Position numbers and translations under genes: made by a program
Shown here: piece after piece, positions 43,414-51,357 of the stretch
Position numbering within the stretch: the stretch's first letter is position 1
How the letters are laid out: each line of letters opens with the position of its first letter
The notes under the pieces: generated by a model
What the model was told of the DNA's origin: nothing
Seen by the model: the letters and a program-made list of their open reading frames with translations, nothing else
Databases searched by the model: none
Source of the DNA: Balneolaceae bacterium UBA7797
GTDB lineage: Bacteria; Bacteroidota; Rhodothermia; Balneolales; Balneolaceae
Assembly: GCA_002480645.1 (NCBI GenBank)
Contig: DLCN01000029.1
Location: 124,001-188,000 of the forward strand
Direction of reading: 5' to 3'
DNA length: 64,000 bases

Positions 43414-43668
43414 TTAATCCTCGTCTATTTCCAGTTCATGTTGTTGTGTTTCCTGCAGGCGCTGCTCTCGCTCATAGCGCTTCAGGAACTTGGCCACGTC
43501 GCGGCGCTTAACCTCGTCCAGATAGGTGTTGCGATAAGTGAAGGCATTGAGGCAGTCCCAGTTGGTGCAGGCATAGATCCGCACCTGGGTAAGGGGCTCT
43601 CCGGCTTTGTACCGGAAGTTCTTTGTGTCTATCACAATCGCTTTACTCTGGCACTTAGGACATTCCAT
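43414..43668 (-). CDS. Ogr/Delta-like zinc-finger protein
   Basis: 84 residues. MECPKCQSKAIVIDT and YACTNWDCLNAFTY give the spacing C-x2-C-x22-C-x4-C seen in Ogr/Delta late-gene activators of P2-like phages. The basic helical tail (DEVKRRDVAKFLKRYEREQR) fits DNA or polymerase contact. It may turn on the late operons of this phage. It overlaps the preceding gene by 14 bases. Confidence 0.7.
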   Translation of the reverse strand: MECPKCQSKAIVIDTKNFRYKAGEPLTQVRIYACTNWDCLNAFTYRNTYLDEVKRRDVAKFLKRYEREQRLQETQQHELEIDED

Positions 43669-43921
43669 TCAGAAAATGATCCTCCATCACTTCTTTGAAT
43701 TCTTCTTGAACACCGGCTCGCCAGGCATCGCGCATTAAGTAGTATTGACGGAGCCGGTTTACCTCGATCACATCCACTTGCCGGTCACCGCTTTGCACCT
43801 GGTGCTTGCGGGTTCCGGTGTGGTTCAGCTGCAGGAGGGCCTCTCCATCCAGCGGTTGCGCCAGATCCTGCAGGTGCGCATGGATCTCATTCACCCGGGT
43901 CGCGTACATAGAATGCGCCAT
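43655..43921 (-). CDS. Phage hypothetical protein
   Basis: 88 residues from ATG 43921 (MAHSMYATRVNEIHAHLQDL), one base beyond the upstream stop. Basic middle (NHTGTRKHQVQSGDRQVDVI) and acidic C-terminus. No family. Start chosen to remove an extension that only mirrors the upstream gene. Confidence 0.5.
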   Translation of the reverse strand: MAHSMYATRVNEIHAHLQDLAQPLDGEALLQLNHTGTRKHQVQSGDRQVDVIEVNRLRQYYLMRDAWRAGVQEEFKEVMEDHFLNGMS

Positions 43922-43922
43922 C

Positions 43923-44204
43923 TCAGTCTCCCACCGATTCAATGCCGTTCCTTTCCGCGGCAATGCGGTGCTGCAGAAAGTGATCGCTGATGAAATAATA
44001 CACCCGGCCACTCACTTCGCGGGCAGCCAGCATTCCGGATCCGATCAGTTCATCCAGGAGAGGATTCAGATCTTCGATGCCGGAATCTTTTTTCAGGTCA
44101 GCGAGGGTGTGCATATTCTTCTCGCTGTCGATCTTGGAGCGCAGCAGCCACTTGGCTCCGGCACTTAGTTTTTTATGCTTCAGAAATTCAGTCACAGGGT
44201 TCAT
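43923..44204 (-). CDS. Phage winged-helix-like protein
   Basis: About 93 residues from ATG 44204, which has GGAG at Shine-Dalgarno distance. KKLSAGAKWLLRSKIDSEKN, LADLKKDSGIEDLNPLLDEL and SGRVYYFISDHFL follow the helix-helix-wing order of small winged-helix proteins. It overlaps the upstream membrane-protein stop (ATGA). Regulatory role possible. Confidence 0.5.
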   Translation of the reverse strand: MNPVTEFLKHKKLSAGAKWLLRSKIDSEKNMHTLADLKKDSGIEDLNPLLDELIGSGMLAAREVSGRVYYFISDHFLQHRIAAERNGIESVGD

Positions 44205-44797
44205 GGTTGTTCTCCATTGTTTAGTTTTTTGTACCATCTTTTTACCGAGCGCCAGTTCTTAGCGCCTTTGAATAGCTCGATCGATGAGCCCGCAGCATGA
44301 GCAGTGATCACCACTTCTTTTTCTACCAGATCGCCGGCATAAGGCCGTTCATTCACGCCGGATCCGGCGGTGCTGCTCGGTGCCGGGGTGGGTTGTTGGC
44401 GGCGCTTCTTTTGTTGCCGCGCCTCGATCTTCTCTTCCTGGTATTGGCGCAGGGTGCCGATATAACTCAGCAGTCCTACCACCAGCGGGAAGATGCTGCC
44501 ACTCAGGATCGCCCGGAGTGGGTGCAGATCCCAGTAGGCCCAGATGTTCACATACAGCTGAAAACTGATGAGCACCATCAGTACCGCCCAGATCGCCTTC
44601 TTCGCTTTCTTCTGCCGGATCAGGTATTCATCTTTCAGCAGGTAGAAGCTGATCACAACCAGCACATCGAAACTCAATGCCAGCCCGATCCGGATGATCA
44701 CCGGCTCGGTCTCGAAGAAGTTGAAGATGTGATAGCTCATTACAAGTAAGGGCACGGCGGTGAAGTAGGTTAGTGCGTTGATGTTTTTGAAGTGCAT
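44201..44797 (-). CDS. Phage multi-pass membrane protein
   Basis: About 198 residues from ATG 44797. Four hydrophobic segments (INALTYFTAVPLLVMSYHIF; IIRIGLALSFDVLVVISFYL; AIWAVLMVLISFQLYVNIWA; AILSGSIFPLVVGLLSYIGT) precede a basic, Gln/Pro-rich cytoplasmic tail. Unknown family. An early/middle phage membrane protein could alter host transport or exclude other phages, without evidence here. Confidence 0.55.
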   Translation of the reverse strand: MHFKNINALTYFTAVPLLVMSYHIFNFFETEPVIIRIGLALSFDVLVVISFYLLKDEYLIRQKKAKKAIWAVLMVLISFQLYVNIWAYWDLHPLRAILSGSIFPLVVGLLSYIGTLRQYQEEKIEARQQKKRRQQPTPAPSSTAGSGVNERPYAGDLVEKEVVITAHAAGSSIELFKGAKNWRSVKRWYKKLNNGEQP

Positions 44798-44810
44798 AGA
44801 GTCGGAATTC

Positions 44811-45455
44811 TTAATAGCCCAGGAATTCCTCCAGCGAGATAAATTCGCTCCGCTTGTCGTCCCACTTCTCCAGGCCGTAATACCATCGGCCACGACTGGT
44901 GAAGTATGCATCGTTCAGGATGTCCCGCGCCTGGATCAGTCGCTCATCCGGCAGCTCTTCATCTTTCATCGCCATGAAGGCTTTCAGCTCCGGTGTCCAT
45001 CGGAATTTCTTTTTCCGGGAGGCACCGAACATCATCGCCTCCAGCATGCCAACCAGGAAGGCGCTGTCGGCATCGATCTCTTCGTTCTTATGCTCTGTGA
45101 TGTATTGATGGATTAGCGCGGTGGCTTGTTGCGCACGGTCGTCGAAACTCTGGGTGCGCTGCTGATTCACGGCAAAGCGGGTCTTCCCGTCCTGCGAATA
45201 CAGCACCAGGCTGGTTTGCTGCAGCGTCGGTGGCAGATGTGCGTTCCCGGCTTCGATTACATTCTCCACCACGTTCTCCAGCACAAAGTCTTCCATGTCT
45301 TTCAGTGCCCGTATCTGGGCTTTCTCCAGGATCTCGAGCTGACTCAATAACATCCGGGTGGTCTGAGGCGTAAGCGCCATTTCAATGATTTTACGGTGGG
45401 CTTTCTTCCGGGGCTGGGTGCGTAGTTTTTTTTCTTTCGTTTCTGTAGTTGACAT
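44811..45455 (-). CDS. DUF3164-like protein of Mu-like phages
   Basis: 214 residues. KDMEDFVLENVVENVIEAGN, FAVNQQRTQSFDDRAQQATA and LIQARDILNDAYFTSRGRWY resemble the DUF3164 family found in the early region of Mu-like phages between transposition and regulatory genes. Function is unknown. It starts 14 bases after the HD gene, in the same operon. Confidence 0.6.
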   Translation of the reverse strand: MSTTETKEKKLRTQPRKKAHRKIIEMALTPQTTRMLLSQLEILEKAQIRALKDMEDFVLENVVENVIEAGNAHLPPTLQQTSLVLYSQDGKTRFAVNQQRTQSFDDRAQQATALIHQYITEHKNEEIDADSAFLVGMLEAMMFGASRKKKFRWTPELKAFMAMKDEELPDERLIQARDILNDAYFTSRGRWYYGLEKWDDKRSEFISLEEFLGY

Positions 45456-45468
45456 AGTTGATGTGGGT

Positions 45469-46254
45469 TTATTTCATAATTTTCATTAAGTGCTTTTGCC
45501 GGCGTAGCTGGTAATCCAGCGCCTTGCGGTACATGATCTCCGCATGTTGGTAGTGGTTCCCGAAAAGCTGACCACGTTCCAGTTCTCCCAGCTCCCATTT
45601 CAGGATCTCATCATCCGCCAGAAACACTTCGGGCGGAATTGGCCATACGAGATCGAACTTGTAAGCGATTTGCTGCAGGATCTTTTTCTCCACCGCTTCC
45701 AGTTGGCCGAATCGCTTACGGAGTGGGCGGCGTACATCGCCCAGGTAAGGCTCGCCGGCGTCGTGTAGCAGTCCCCAGATCTTAAGGTGGTCGGGAAGTA
45801 ATCCCGCAACCTTGATCGAATGCTCCGCCACACTGTAATGCCCGTTCGCCCCACCGTTGAACCGGCAGATCCGGGCGAGATGATGCACAATATCCTCCGT
45901 CTCAATGTCGCTCAGCTTTAGATCGAAAGGGTTCACCATCTTGCCACTGGGCGTCATGATCACCCGGGGTTCTTCGTCCTGCTTCGGCTTCTCGCCACAG
46001 TTGTTCATCCACAGATAGATCCATTTGTCGGCACCTTCAGTCTGCATCAGGTATTCGAATTTCTTCTGCGGAAACATCTTCTCCAGATACTGTACATACC
46101 GGAGCGGGCCGGGGGCATAATGGCCACCGGCCATCACCTTAATGGTCTCATGCTGCTGCAGATCTTCCGCTGCTTCGGCTACCTTGGTCAGGCCGGTATC
46201 GGGTGGCGTTAGTATAGCCCGTGTATCCCATTGTGTTACATTCCAGCGGTTCAT
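45469..46254 (-). CDS. HD-domain phosphohydrolase
   Basis: 261 residues. An N-terminal part of unknown fold (1-110) is followed by an HD domain: ICRFNGGANGHYSVAEHSIK with conserved His residues, then the HD doublet in IWGLLHDAGEPYLGDVRRPL. The VAEHS...HDAGE pattern is that of YfbR-like 5'-nucleotidases and phage HD hydrolases. It could adjust nucleotide pools during replicative transposition or remove a signalling nucleotide (inference). It overlaps the MuB-like gene by four bases. Confidence 0.78.
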   Translation of the reverse strand: MNRWNVTQWDTRAILTPPDTGLTKVAEAAEDLQQHETIKVMAGGHYAPGPLRYVQYLEKMFPQKKFEYLMQTEGADKWIYLWMNNCGEKPKQDEEPRVIMTPSGKMVNPFDLKLSDIETEDIVHHLARICRFNGGANGHYSVAEHSIKVAGLLPDHLKIWGLLHDAGEPYLGDVRRPLRKRFGQLEAVEKKILQQIAYKFDLVWPIPPEVFLADDEILKWELGELERGQLFGNHYQHAEIMYRKALDYQLRRQKHLMKIMK

Positions 46255-47165
46255 GAGGCACTCCTGCTTTCAATGTTCCGGGCCACATCAGGTGCGGCGT
46301 TCGCTACGATCGACACCTTCTTCCGGGGTGCGGACTTCTTTGGGGTTACATCCGGCAGGTTGAAGTGCCGGAGAGATAAGGTGTGGTGGTCAGCCTTATA
46401 GGCGCGTTCCATCGCTTCACTCAGATAGTCATCCAATTCCAGCGGTGTAGGCAACAAGGTGCGCCCGTTCTCGGTTCTGGTGAGCGCATCCACCACCGAT
46501 TCGCATTCGGCCTGACTTAACAAGTCGCGGCTTCGGTACTTCAGGATCTGAGCCAGCTCCTTGGGCTTGTGGGTGAATTCCAGGCGCATCCCTCGCTTGA
46601 TCCGGTGGCGCACTTCCTCGTTGCTGTCGATCAGGCCCATCAGTCCGGGCTGACCCATGAACAACACCGGCAGCAGAATACTCTTCTGTAGAAAGGTCAC
46701 ATCCCGGAGGCGCTTAATTACGTTCAATGTTTTGAACTCCAGCTCATGCGCCTCATCCACCACCAGTAGTGCGGTGGCAGCCTGTTCCCGCATCGCCATA
46801 AGGATCCGCTTCACCTGTACCGTCCGGGCATCCAGGCTATGGCGCGGAACATCCGATCCGTCATATTCTTTCCCCAGGGTGCGCACAAACTCGCTCAGGA
46901 TGTGAGTGGCCTTGATCCCTTTCCGATCAGGCACCGAAAGTTCCACGATCTTGATCTTCAGCGAGTACTGCTCGATCACATCCCTAAGTGCCTGATATGT
47001 CGTCGTTGTCTTACCGGATCCGATCCGGCCTTCAATGGCTGCCCATCCGAATTCCGAAAACATCTTATCGATCAGGCGCTTGGTCTTGTCGTAGATATCG
47101 GTCTTCAGATTTTCTTCTACCTGTTCAATGCCCAGGTATTCAAAGATTTCAAGTTGTGAAGTCAT
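46251..47165 (-). CDS. MuB-like AAA ATPase, transposition target selector
   Basis: 304 residues of the AAA_22/MuB/TniB group. Walker A GRIGSGKT is at residues 46-53, Walker B LLVVDEAH at 133-140, and GQPGLMGLIDSNEEVRHRIK follows with a sensor region. MuB-type proteins coat target DNA and stimulate the transposase. It is 37 bases downstream of the transposase gene, the order of Mu A-B. Length matches Mu B (312). Confidence 0.9.
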   Translation of the reverse strand: MTSQLEIFEYLGIEQVEENLKTDIYDKTKRLIDKMFSEFGWAAIEGRIGSGKTTTTYQALRDVIEQYSLKIKIVELSVPDRKGIKATHILSEFVRTLGKEYDGSDVPRHSLDARTVQVKRILMAMREQAATALLVVDEAHELEFKTLNVIKRLRDVTFLQKSILLPVLFMGQPGLMGLIDSNEEVRHRIKRGMRLEFTHKPKELAQILKYRSRDLLSQAECESVVDALTRTENGRTLLPTPLELDDYLSEAMERAYKADHHTLSLRHFNLPDVTPKKSAPRKKVSIVANAAPDVARNIESRSAS

Positions 47166-47202
47166 AATAGATGATTTGTTGTTGCATAGATTTGGTGAGG
47201 TA

Positions 47203-48840
47203 TTAGCTCACGTTCTTGATTTGATTCACCGCAGCCTTATTCAGCTGCTTGGTTTCGAACATCGACTGGAACACCTGCTGTGCGGCATCCTCGAAATCAC
47301 TCCACCGACAGTCAAACACATCGCAGATATAGATCTTAGCCTCTTCCCAGTCCGTGAAGTACTGCTTCACTTCCACAGGTTCTTTCTGAGTGAAGGGAGT
47401 CTCAGGCTCCAGCTCATGCTCGATCGGTGGCAAGGTGTATGGTTTGGGAGCTTCGTCCTGCTTACCAACTAAGCGCAGGCCGCTTCCGTCGTAGGTGAAC
47501 TCATCCTTGGCGAGTCGCTCCTGAATGGTGGCCTCATGTTCCCGGCTTCCGGTTTGGTTGTTGATGTCAACAGGATCCAAATCAAATTCAAAGTGACGCT
47601 GTAGATCTGCACCGCGAATTCGACCATCGTTGGTTTCAAATACATAGATGCGCTGGCGACGTACTTCATCCGGTGCCTTATAGAGAGTGCCTTTATAGCT
47701 TAACTCTCGCTTCGCATCAACTCTGCGCGTAGTCTCGTTGAAGAGCAGATCCCAGATCGAAGTCTTCAGGATGATCTGCTCCCGCATTCGAAGTCCGGCC
47801 AGATACACTTCACCACGGGTTTGTGCGCGAAGTGGATGCTTCTTCTTCAGTAGCTCAGTGCAGTAGTGGTGGGCCAGCGCATTCAATTCCTCCAGGCTGA
47901 TCTCGGAGACACCTTTCATCTGCAGTTGGCGAGCCAGTTTCAGCTCAAACTTCTGCCAGAGCGTACGGAACGATCGCTCCACTTTTCCCTGTGACTGGTG
48001 ATCGGCGTAGCGATCATTCTTACTGGCGGCTAATTCAATGCGGATGCCGGTATCGCGTTGGAAGGTTTTGTGGTGCAGCAGATATTTCCCGATCGAGCCC
48101 TGATCGAACTTCAACACTTGAGGCGGGTATACCATCGGGTGCAGTTCATCTTCCCGTTGCCAAAAGAACTCCAGCGCTTCCGTTCCGGTCTGTATGTTCT
48201 CACCGGTGGTGTGGAAATAGCGCACCAGATACGCCCGGCTGTAGCTGTCAATGTAACCGGCCACCCAAAGGCGTTTGCGTTCGGCTTTCTCCTTGTTCTT
48301 ATAATCCCAGGAACCACGGCGACCGTCCACCCGGATAATATCTTCGCCCGCTTTATTGATGCCGGAGTCGAAGTATTCACTCCTCGACATATCAAAGTGA
48401 TGCACTTCATTCACGAAGTGATCTTCATGGCGTTCATAGCCTCGCTGTTCATTCCATCCGGCTTCACGAAGTCGGCGATCCACCGTCGATCGGTTCAGTA
48501 ATCCCTCGGGGATCAGTCCCGCTTGCTCTAAGTTCTCAATCGCATCATCAGTGGTCAGGTAACGTTTACTTACACCCATCTTTCCACCTTCCACTTTTTC
48601 CCGGGCTACCAGGTCAATGTATTCAGCGGGGATCTCAGCTTCCCGTTCGCATTTCTTTTGGCCGGCAGTTACATCGATCATCCGGTAGATGGTCGCCCGG
48701 TCGTATGGCTTACCGGTCGCCGGGTTGATACTGGTCTTTGCGATCTCTTTGATCACCTCGGTCTTCTTCCCACGGGGAGCCTGTCGAACACGGCCCCGCC
48801 ACTCTTCAATCAATCGCTCTGCTACTGCTGCCCCTGCCAT
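47203..48840 (-). CDS. MuA-like DDE transposase
   Basis: 545 residues. An N-terminal DNA-binding part (1-130, NPATGKPYDRATIYRMIDVT helix-turn-helix-like) precedes an RNase H-like integrase core. The probable catalytic triad is Asp150 (VHHFDMS), Asp246 (LKFDQGS) and Glu288 (GKVERSF). A MuA-type beta-barrel (about 375-470) and a C-terminal helical tail that would contact the ATPase follow. It catalyses replicative transposition of the phage between TGCGAYAAA-type ends. It starts at the last base of the upstream gene stop. Confidence 0.93.
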   Translation of the reverse strand: MAGAAVAERLIEEWRGRVRQAPRGKKTEVIKEIAKTSINPATGKPYDRATIYRMIDVTAGQKKCEREAEIPAEYIDLVAREKVEGGKMGVSKRYLTTDDAIENLEQAGLIPEGLLNRSTVDRRLREAGWNEQRGYERHEDHFVNEVHHFDMSRSEYFDSGINKAGEDIIRVDGRRGSWDYKNKEKAERKRLWVAGYIDSYSRAYLVRYFHTTGENIQTGTEALEFFWQREDELHPMVYPPQVLKFDQGSIGKYLLHHKTFQRDTGIRIELAASKNDRYADHQSQGKVERSFRTLWQKFELKLARQLQMKGVSEISLEELNALAHHYCTELLKKKHPLRAQTRGEVYLAGLRMREQIILKTSIWDLLFNETTRRVDAKRELSYKGTLYKAPDEVRRQRIYVFETNDGRIRGADLQRHFEFDLDPVDINNQTGSREHEATIQERLAKDEFTYDGSGLRLVGKQDEAPKPYTLPPIEHELEPETPFTQKEPVEVKQYFTDWEEAKIYICDVFDCRWSDFEDAAQQVFQSMFETKQLNKAAVNQIKNVS

Positions 48841-49634
48841 TATAATTCCTCCATATCCATGCTCATTAGTAATTCAGCATGGCGCTCTGCCATCGCTTCG
48901 CCACCTTCCTGCACCGTATAGATCAGCGTCTTAAGGATCAGTGCCAGATCCTTCGGCACCTGCTCGGTTTCTATGCGATTCACCAGAATCCGAACCCGCT
49001 CAAAGAGCTTACTGGCTTCCTTCACATCCCGCTCGATCTCATCGTAGCTCTCGCTTTGTTGGCGGTACTTATCGTTCTGCTCTTCCAGCTCCTTTATCCG
49101 CTTCTGCTGATGCTTCTTCTCCAGCTCCAGGGTTTTCTTTTGCTCGTTCAGAAGCTCATTCTCTTCCACTTTTTTGGAAAGCTTTTTCAGACGTTCATCA
49201 AGATTTCGCACCGATACATCATTCAGGTCGTCGAGGCTGTACTCCTCATCGCCCAGGGTAATGGTATTGCCCTGCATTAGAGCAGGAAGAGAACCTTCCG
49301 CTTTTCGGGCAAGTATCTCCAGCTTACCAACTCCAAGTTGTGCTACTTCTTTTTTGAACTTCGAATCCTGAAGCTGAGGCGCGATCTCCCGCCCGATCGT
49401 TGCGAACCGGTAGACCTGGGCAACGGTCAGGCTTTTCTTCTCGAAGTACTCCTTGGCGGTAGCATAACCCAGTTCCTGATACAACTTCAGGTCTACGATC
49501 TCTGCCATGCAGGCAAAGCTCTCAAGGAGAGCATCCTCCAGCTTCGCATCCAGGATAATCGCCCGGCGATGCCGTTCTTCGGCGCTGGTTAGTTCTGTAT
49601 TGCCAACGTTGGCAATGTCGGTCGTTGCTTCCAT
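48840..49634 (-). CDS. Early coiled-coil protein with DUF3102-like segment
   Basis: About 264 residues from ATG 49634. EIVDLKLYQELGYATAKEYF followed by EKKSLTVAQVYRFATIGREI is a segment common in phage and plasmid DNA-binding proteins. A long coiled coil (about 150-215, KKVEENELLNEQKKTLELEK) follows. Near the start (DIANVGN) the coding DNA is the perfect palindrome ATTGCCAACGTTGGCAAT. It is coupled to the transposase (shared base) and may assist it or regulate the operon. Confidence 0.6.
   Translation of the reverse strand: MEATTDIANVGNTELTSAEERHRRAIILDAKLEDALLESFACMAEIVDLKLYQELGYATAKEYFEKKSLTVAQVYRFATIGREIAPQLQDSKFKKEVAQLGVGKLEILARKAEGSLPALMQGNTITLGDEEYSLDDLNDVSVRNLDERLKKLSKKVEENELLNEQKKTLELEKKHQQKRIKELEEQNDKYRQQSESYDEIERDVKEASKLFERVRILVNRIETEQVPKDLALILKTLIYTVQEGGEAMAERHAELLMSMDMEEL
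49599..49616. promoter_or_regulatory. Perfect 18-bp palindrome in early gene, shared with repressor gene
   Basis: ATTGCCAACGTTGGCAAT is an exact palindrome inside the 5' coding region of the coiled-coil gene. Its inner 16 bases recur at 51081-51096 in the repressor gene, TGCCAACGTTGGCAAT. Both encode the peptide ANVGN in a linker. It may be a protein-binding site. Confidence 0.6.
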
Positions 49635-49635
49635 C

Positions 49636-50100
49636 TTAATTCTGTGTTTGGTTGAAAATTCGTTCCGATGCCAGCCGTTCAAGACCGGTGATCACTTTGG
49701 TAGCCTCATTCTTCCAGAGGCTGGTTACTAGCTTACGCTTCCCTATCTGTCGCTCTATGAAGTGATTCAACCCGGCAGGATCCATGCGTAATTGTTCCTG
49801 CAGCTTCCCGATCTTCCACATTTGGGAGCGGGTGATACGGGCAGTGGCACGATGTGTCTGGGGTTTCGGCCCGCGCCCGGTAAAATGGAGCAACCAATGA
49901 TAGAAGAGCTTCTTCTGTCCCTCGGTTAACGAGTACTCAGTGCTCACTTCCTTCAATGGGCACTTCAGCCCGAAGTAGTCATGGATCCACGCTTTCACAG
50001 CGTCGCGATCGTCAAAGACCCCAAGCTCAATAGACTGACTGATCAGTGCCTGCCGGGCTCGGCGCTGTCGTTCTTTGATGTCTTCCTTACTTCTTCTCAT
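49636..50100 (-). CDS. gemA: GemA / Mu gp16-like regulatory protein (DUF1018)
   Basis: 154 residues. The C-terminal part ITRSQMWKIGKLQEQLRMDP, FIERQIGKRKLVTSLWKNEA and TKVITGL is the DUF1018/GemA pattern. Mu GemA modulates host gene expression and DNA supercoiling early in infection. It starts inside the upstream HTH gene stop and is followed directly by the coiled-coil gene. Confidence 0.75.
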   Translation of the reverse strand: MRRSKEDIKERQRRARQALISQSIELGVFDDRDAVKAWIHDYFGLKCPLKEVSTEYSLTEGQKKLFYHWLLHFTGRGPKPQTHRATARITRSQMWKIGKLQEQLRMDPAGLNHFIERQIGKRKLVTSLWKNEATKVITGLERLASERIFNQTQN

Positions 50101-50383
50101 TCAGTACTCCACTTACATAGGCCGGAGTAACGCCCAGCTTGGTGGCGATCTCAGCCTGGGTTAATTCCGAAGACTCATGCAGAAGCTCTACAATACCTGC
50201 GGTAGACAAGTCTAGCTTCTTAGCGCGGCGGATCAGTTTCAGATCCATTCCCTTTGCATGACGATAGACGGTACTTACATCCAACCCAAGCTCCCGGGCC
50301 ACTTTGGTAGGGGAGGGATTGGCCCGGAGCTTTTCGCGCGTTTGGGAAGGAAAGACCGTTACAGGACTATGCTCTCGGCTCAT
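50087..50383 (-). CDS. Early HTH regulator with two helix-turn-helices
   Basis: 98 residues. Two HTH motifs are visible: SPTKVARELGLDVSTVYRHA (about 25-44) and LTQAEIATKLGVTPAYVSGV (about 74-93). It overlaps its neighbours on both sides (ATGA upstream; 14 bases downstream), so it is cotranscribed in the early operon. It could be an activator or a second immunity factor. Confidence 0.7.
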   Translation of the reverse strand: MSREHSPVTVFPSQTREKLRANPSPTKVARELGLDVSTVYRHAKGMDLKLIRRAKKLDLSTAGIVELLHESSELTQAEIATKLGVTPAYVSGVLNEKK

Positions 50384-50667
50384 GCTGCAATCCCTTTAAT
50401 GTAATTAGCAAGGCGAGCATCCAGCTCTACCGTTGGCAGATCGACCAGGTAAGCAATAGCAGCTTCCCACACCCGATCATTGTCTGAGGGATGATTAGGA
50501 CTCAGCACATTAATCACCTGCTGGTAACCAACATGAGCTACTCTTACAGCAATTTTACCGGCATCGCCGTATTTAAGAAGAGAACGTATCCGATCCTTAT
50601 CCTCAACAGTCAGGTCACGAATACTTAATACCTTTGTTTCCTTGTTGGCTTTTTCCGACATTTGCAT
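50380..50667 (-). CDS. Ner/Cro-like first early gene
   Basis: About 95 residues from ATG 50667 (MQMSEKANKETK). LLKYGDAGKIAVRVAHVGYQ and the following QVINVLSPNHPSDNDRVWEA is a helix-turn-helix-like region of a Cro/Ner type protein. It is the first gene of the early operon, divergent from the repressor across a 111-base operator region, which is the place of ner in Mu. Confidence 0.6.
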   Translation of the reverse strand: MQMSEKANKETKVLSIRDLTVEDKDRIRSLLKYGDAGKIAVRVAHVGYQQVINVLSPNHPSDNDRVWEAAIAYLVDLPTVELDARLANYIKGIAA

Positions 50668-50719
50668 AGATGATTTATTATTTGTTTCTAGGTTCTGCAA
50701 ATAATATAATTCCATTAAT

Positions 50720-50760
50720 GAAACTATTCAATAAAAAAGTTTCAGAAATAAAACTTTTTT
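50720..50760. promoter_or_regulatory. Operator region between repressor and early operon
   Basis: AAAAAAGTTT (50733-50742) and AAACTTTTTT (50751-50760) are perfect 10-bp inverted repeats with an eight-base spacer. A second pair, GAAACT (50720-50725) and AGTTTC (50738-50743), overlaps it. Lying between divergent repressor and Ner-like genes, these are the likely immunity operators. Confidence 0.65.
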
Positions 50761-50778
50761 GAGTTACCAATTCCAATT

Positions 50779-51357
50779 TTGACAACATCAAATTCTACAA
50801 TTAACAGTCGTATAAGGGATGCTGTAAAAAGCATTAAGGCCACATACGATGAAATAGCGGAAAAAACCGGTATTTCTAGAAGTACACTCATTAGAATGAT
50901 GGAGGAGGGAACGGATGTCAAAATTGGAAACGTGGAATCACTCAGTTCCAAATATGACATCGACAAAGATTACATCCTTACAGGTCGTGAGGAATTAAAA
51001 AGTGTGACACCGGTGTCACAAACAGTCTCACCGGTGAGACACTTTGAAGAAGAAGAGAGTCTGCATTCGAATGCAGACAGTGCCAACGTTGGCAATCAGG
51101 TGAATGAGGAGAAGCAAAAGTATGAAGAGTTCCGGGCCTCAGCTCCAAAAGGAACACATGCCGCCAAACTCAAAGAAGAAGACTATGACAACCCGCTAGT
51201 AATATTAGATGCGGCAGTGAGTGATCTTAAGAGAGATTGGGATGGTCAGGTGAGGGGTTGGCCGTTAGAAGAACGCATGAAATTTCTCAAAGATGCCCTG
51301 GGGATCATCAATCGAATTTCAGCCAAGTATCTCTCGAAGATGGAAGACCAGGATTAA
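50779..51357 (+). CDS. Phage repressor (HTH, no protease domain)
   Basis: 192 residues, TTG start at 50779 (no ATG in the N-terminal part). The HTH (IKATYDEIAEKTGISRSTLI, about 18-37) is followed by a Ser/Val-rich linker (about 74-110) and a helical C-terminus (VILDAAVSDLKRDWDGQVRG). There is no S24 peptidase, so it is not induced by LexA-type self-cleavage. The linker is encoded by four perfect palindromes (51003-51094). It is divergent from the Ner-like gene and its 3' end overlaps the convergent TPR gene by 50 bases. Confidence 0.75.
   Translation: MTTSNSTINSRIRDAVKSIKATYDEIAEKTGISRSTLIRMMEEGTDVKIGNVESLSSKYDIDKDYILTGREELKSVTPVSQTVSPVRHFEEEESLHSNADSANVGNQVNEEKQKYEEFRASAPKGTHAAKLKEEDYDNPLVILDAAVSDLKRDWDGQVRGWPLEERMKFLKDALGIINRISAKYLSKMEDQD
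51003..51094. repeat. Cluster of four perfect palindromes inside the repressor gene
   Basis: TGTGACACCGGTGTCACA (51003-51020), GTCTCACCGGTGAGAC (51025-51040), GTCTGCATTCGAATGCAGAC (51059-51078) and TGCCAACGTTGGCA (51081-51094). All four are exact, in 92 bases, and together encode a flexible linker. The first two share the CACCGGTG core; the last recurs at 49599-49616. Confidence 0.85.

Noticed and set aside
50779..51357. LexA/CI-type self-cleaving repressor
   Set aside because: No S24 Ser-Lys peptidase domain is present in the C-terminal half.
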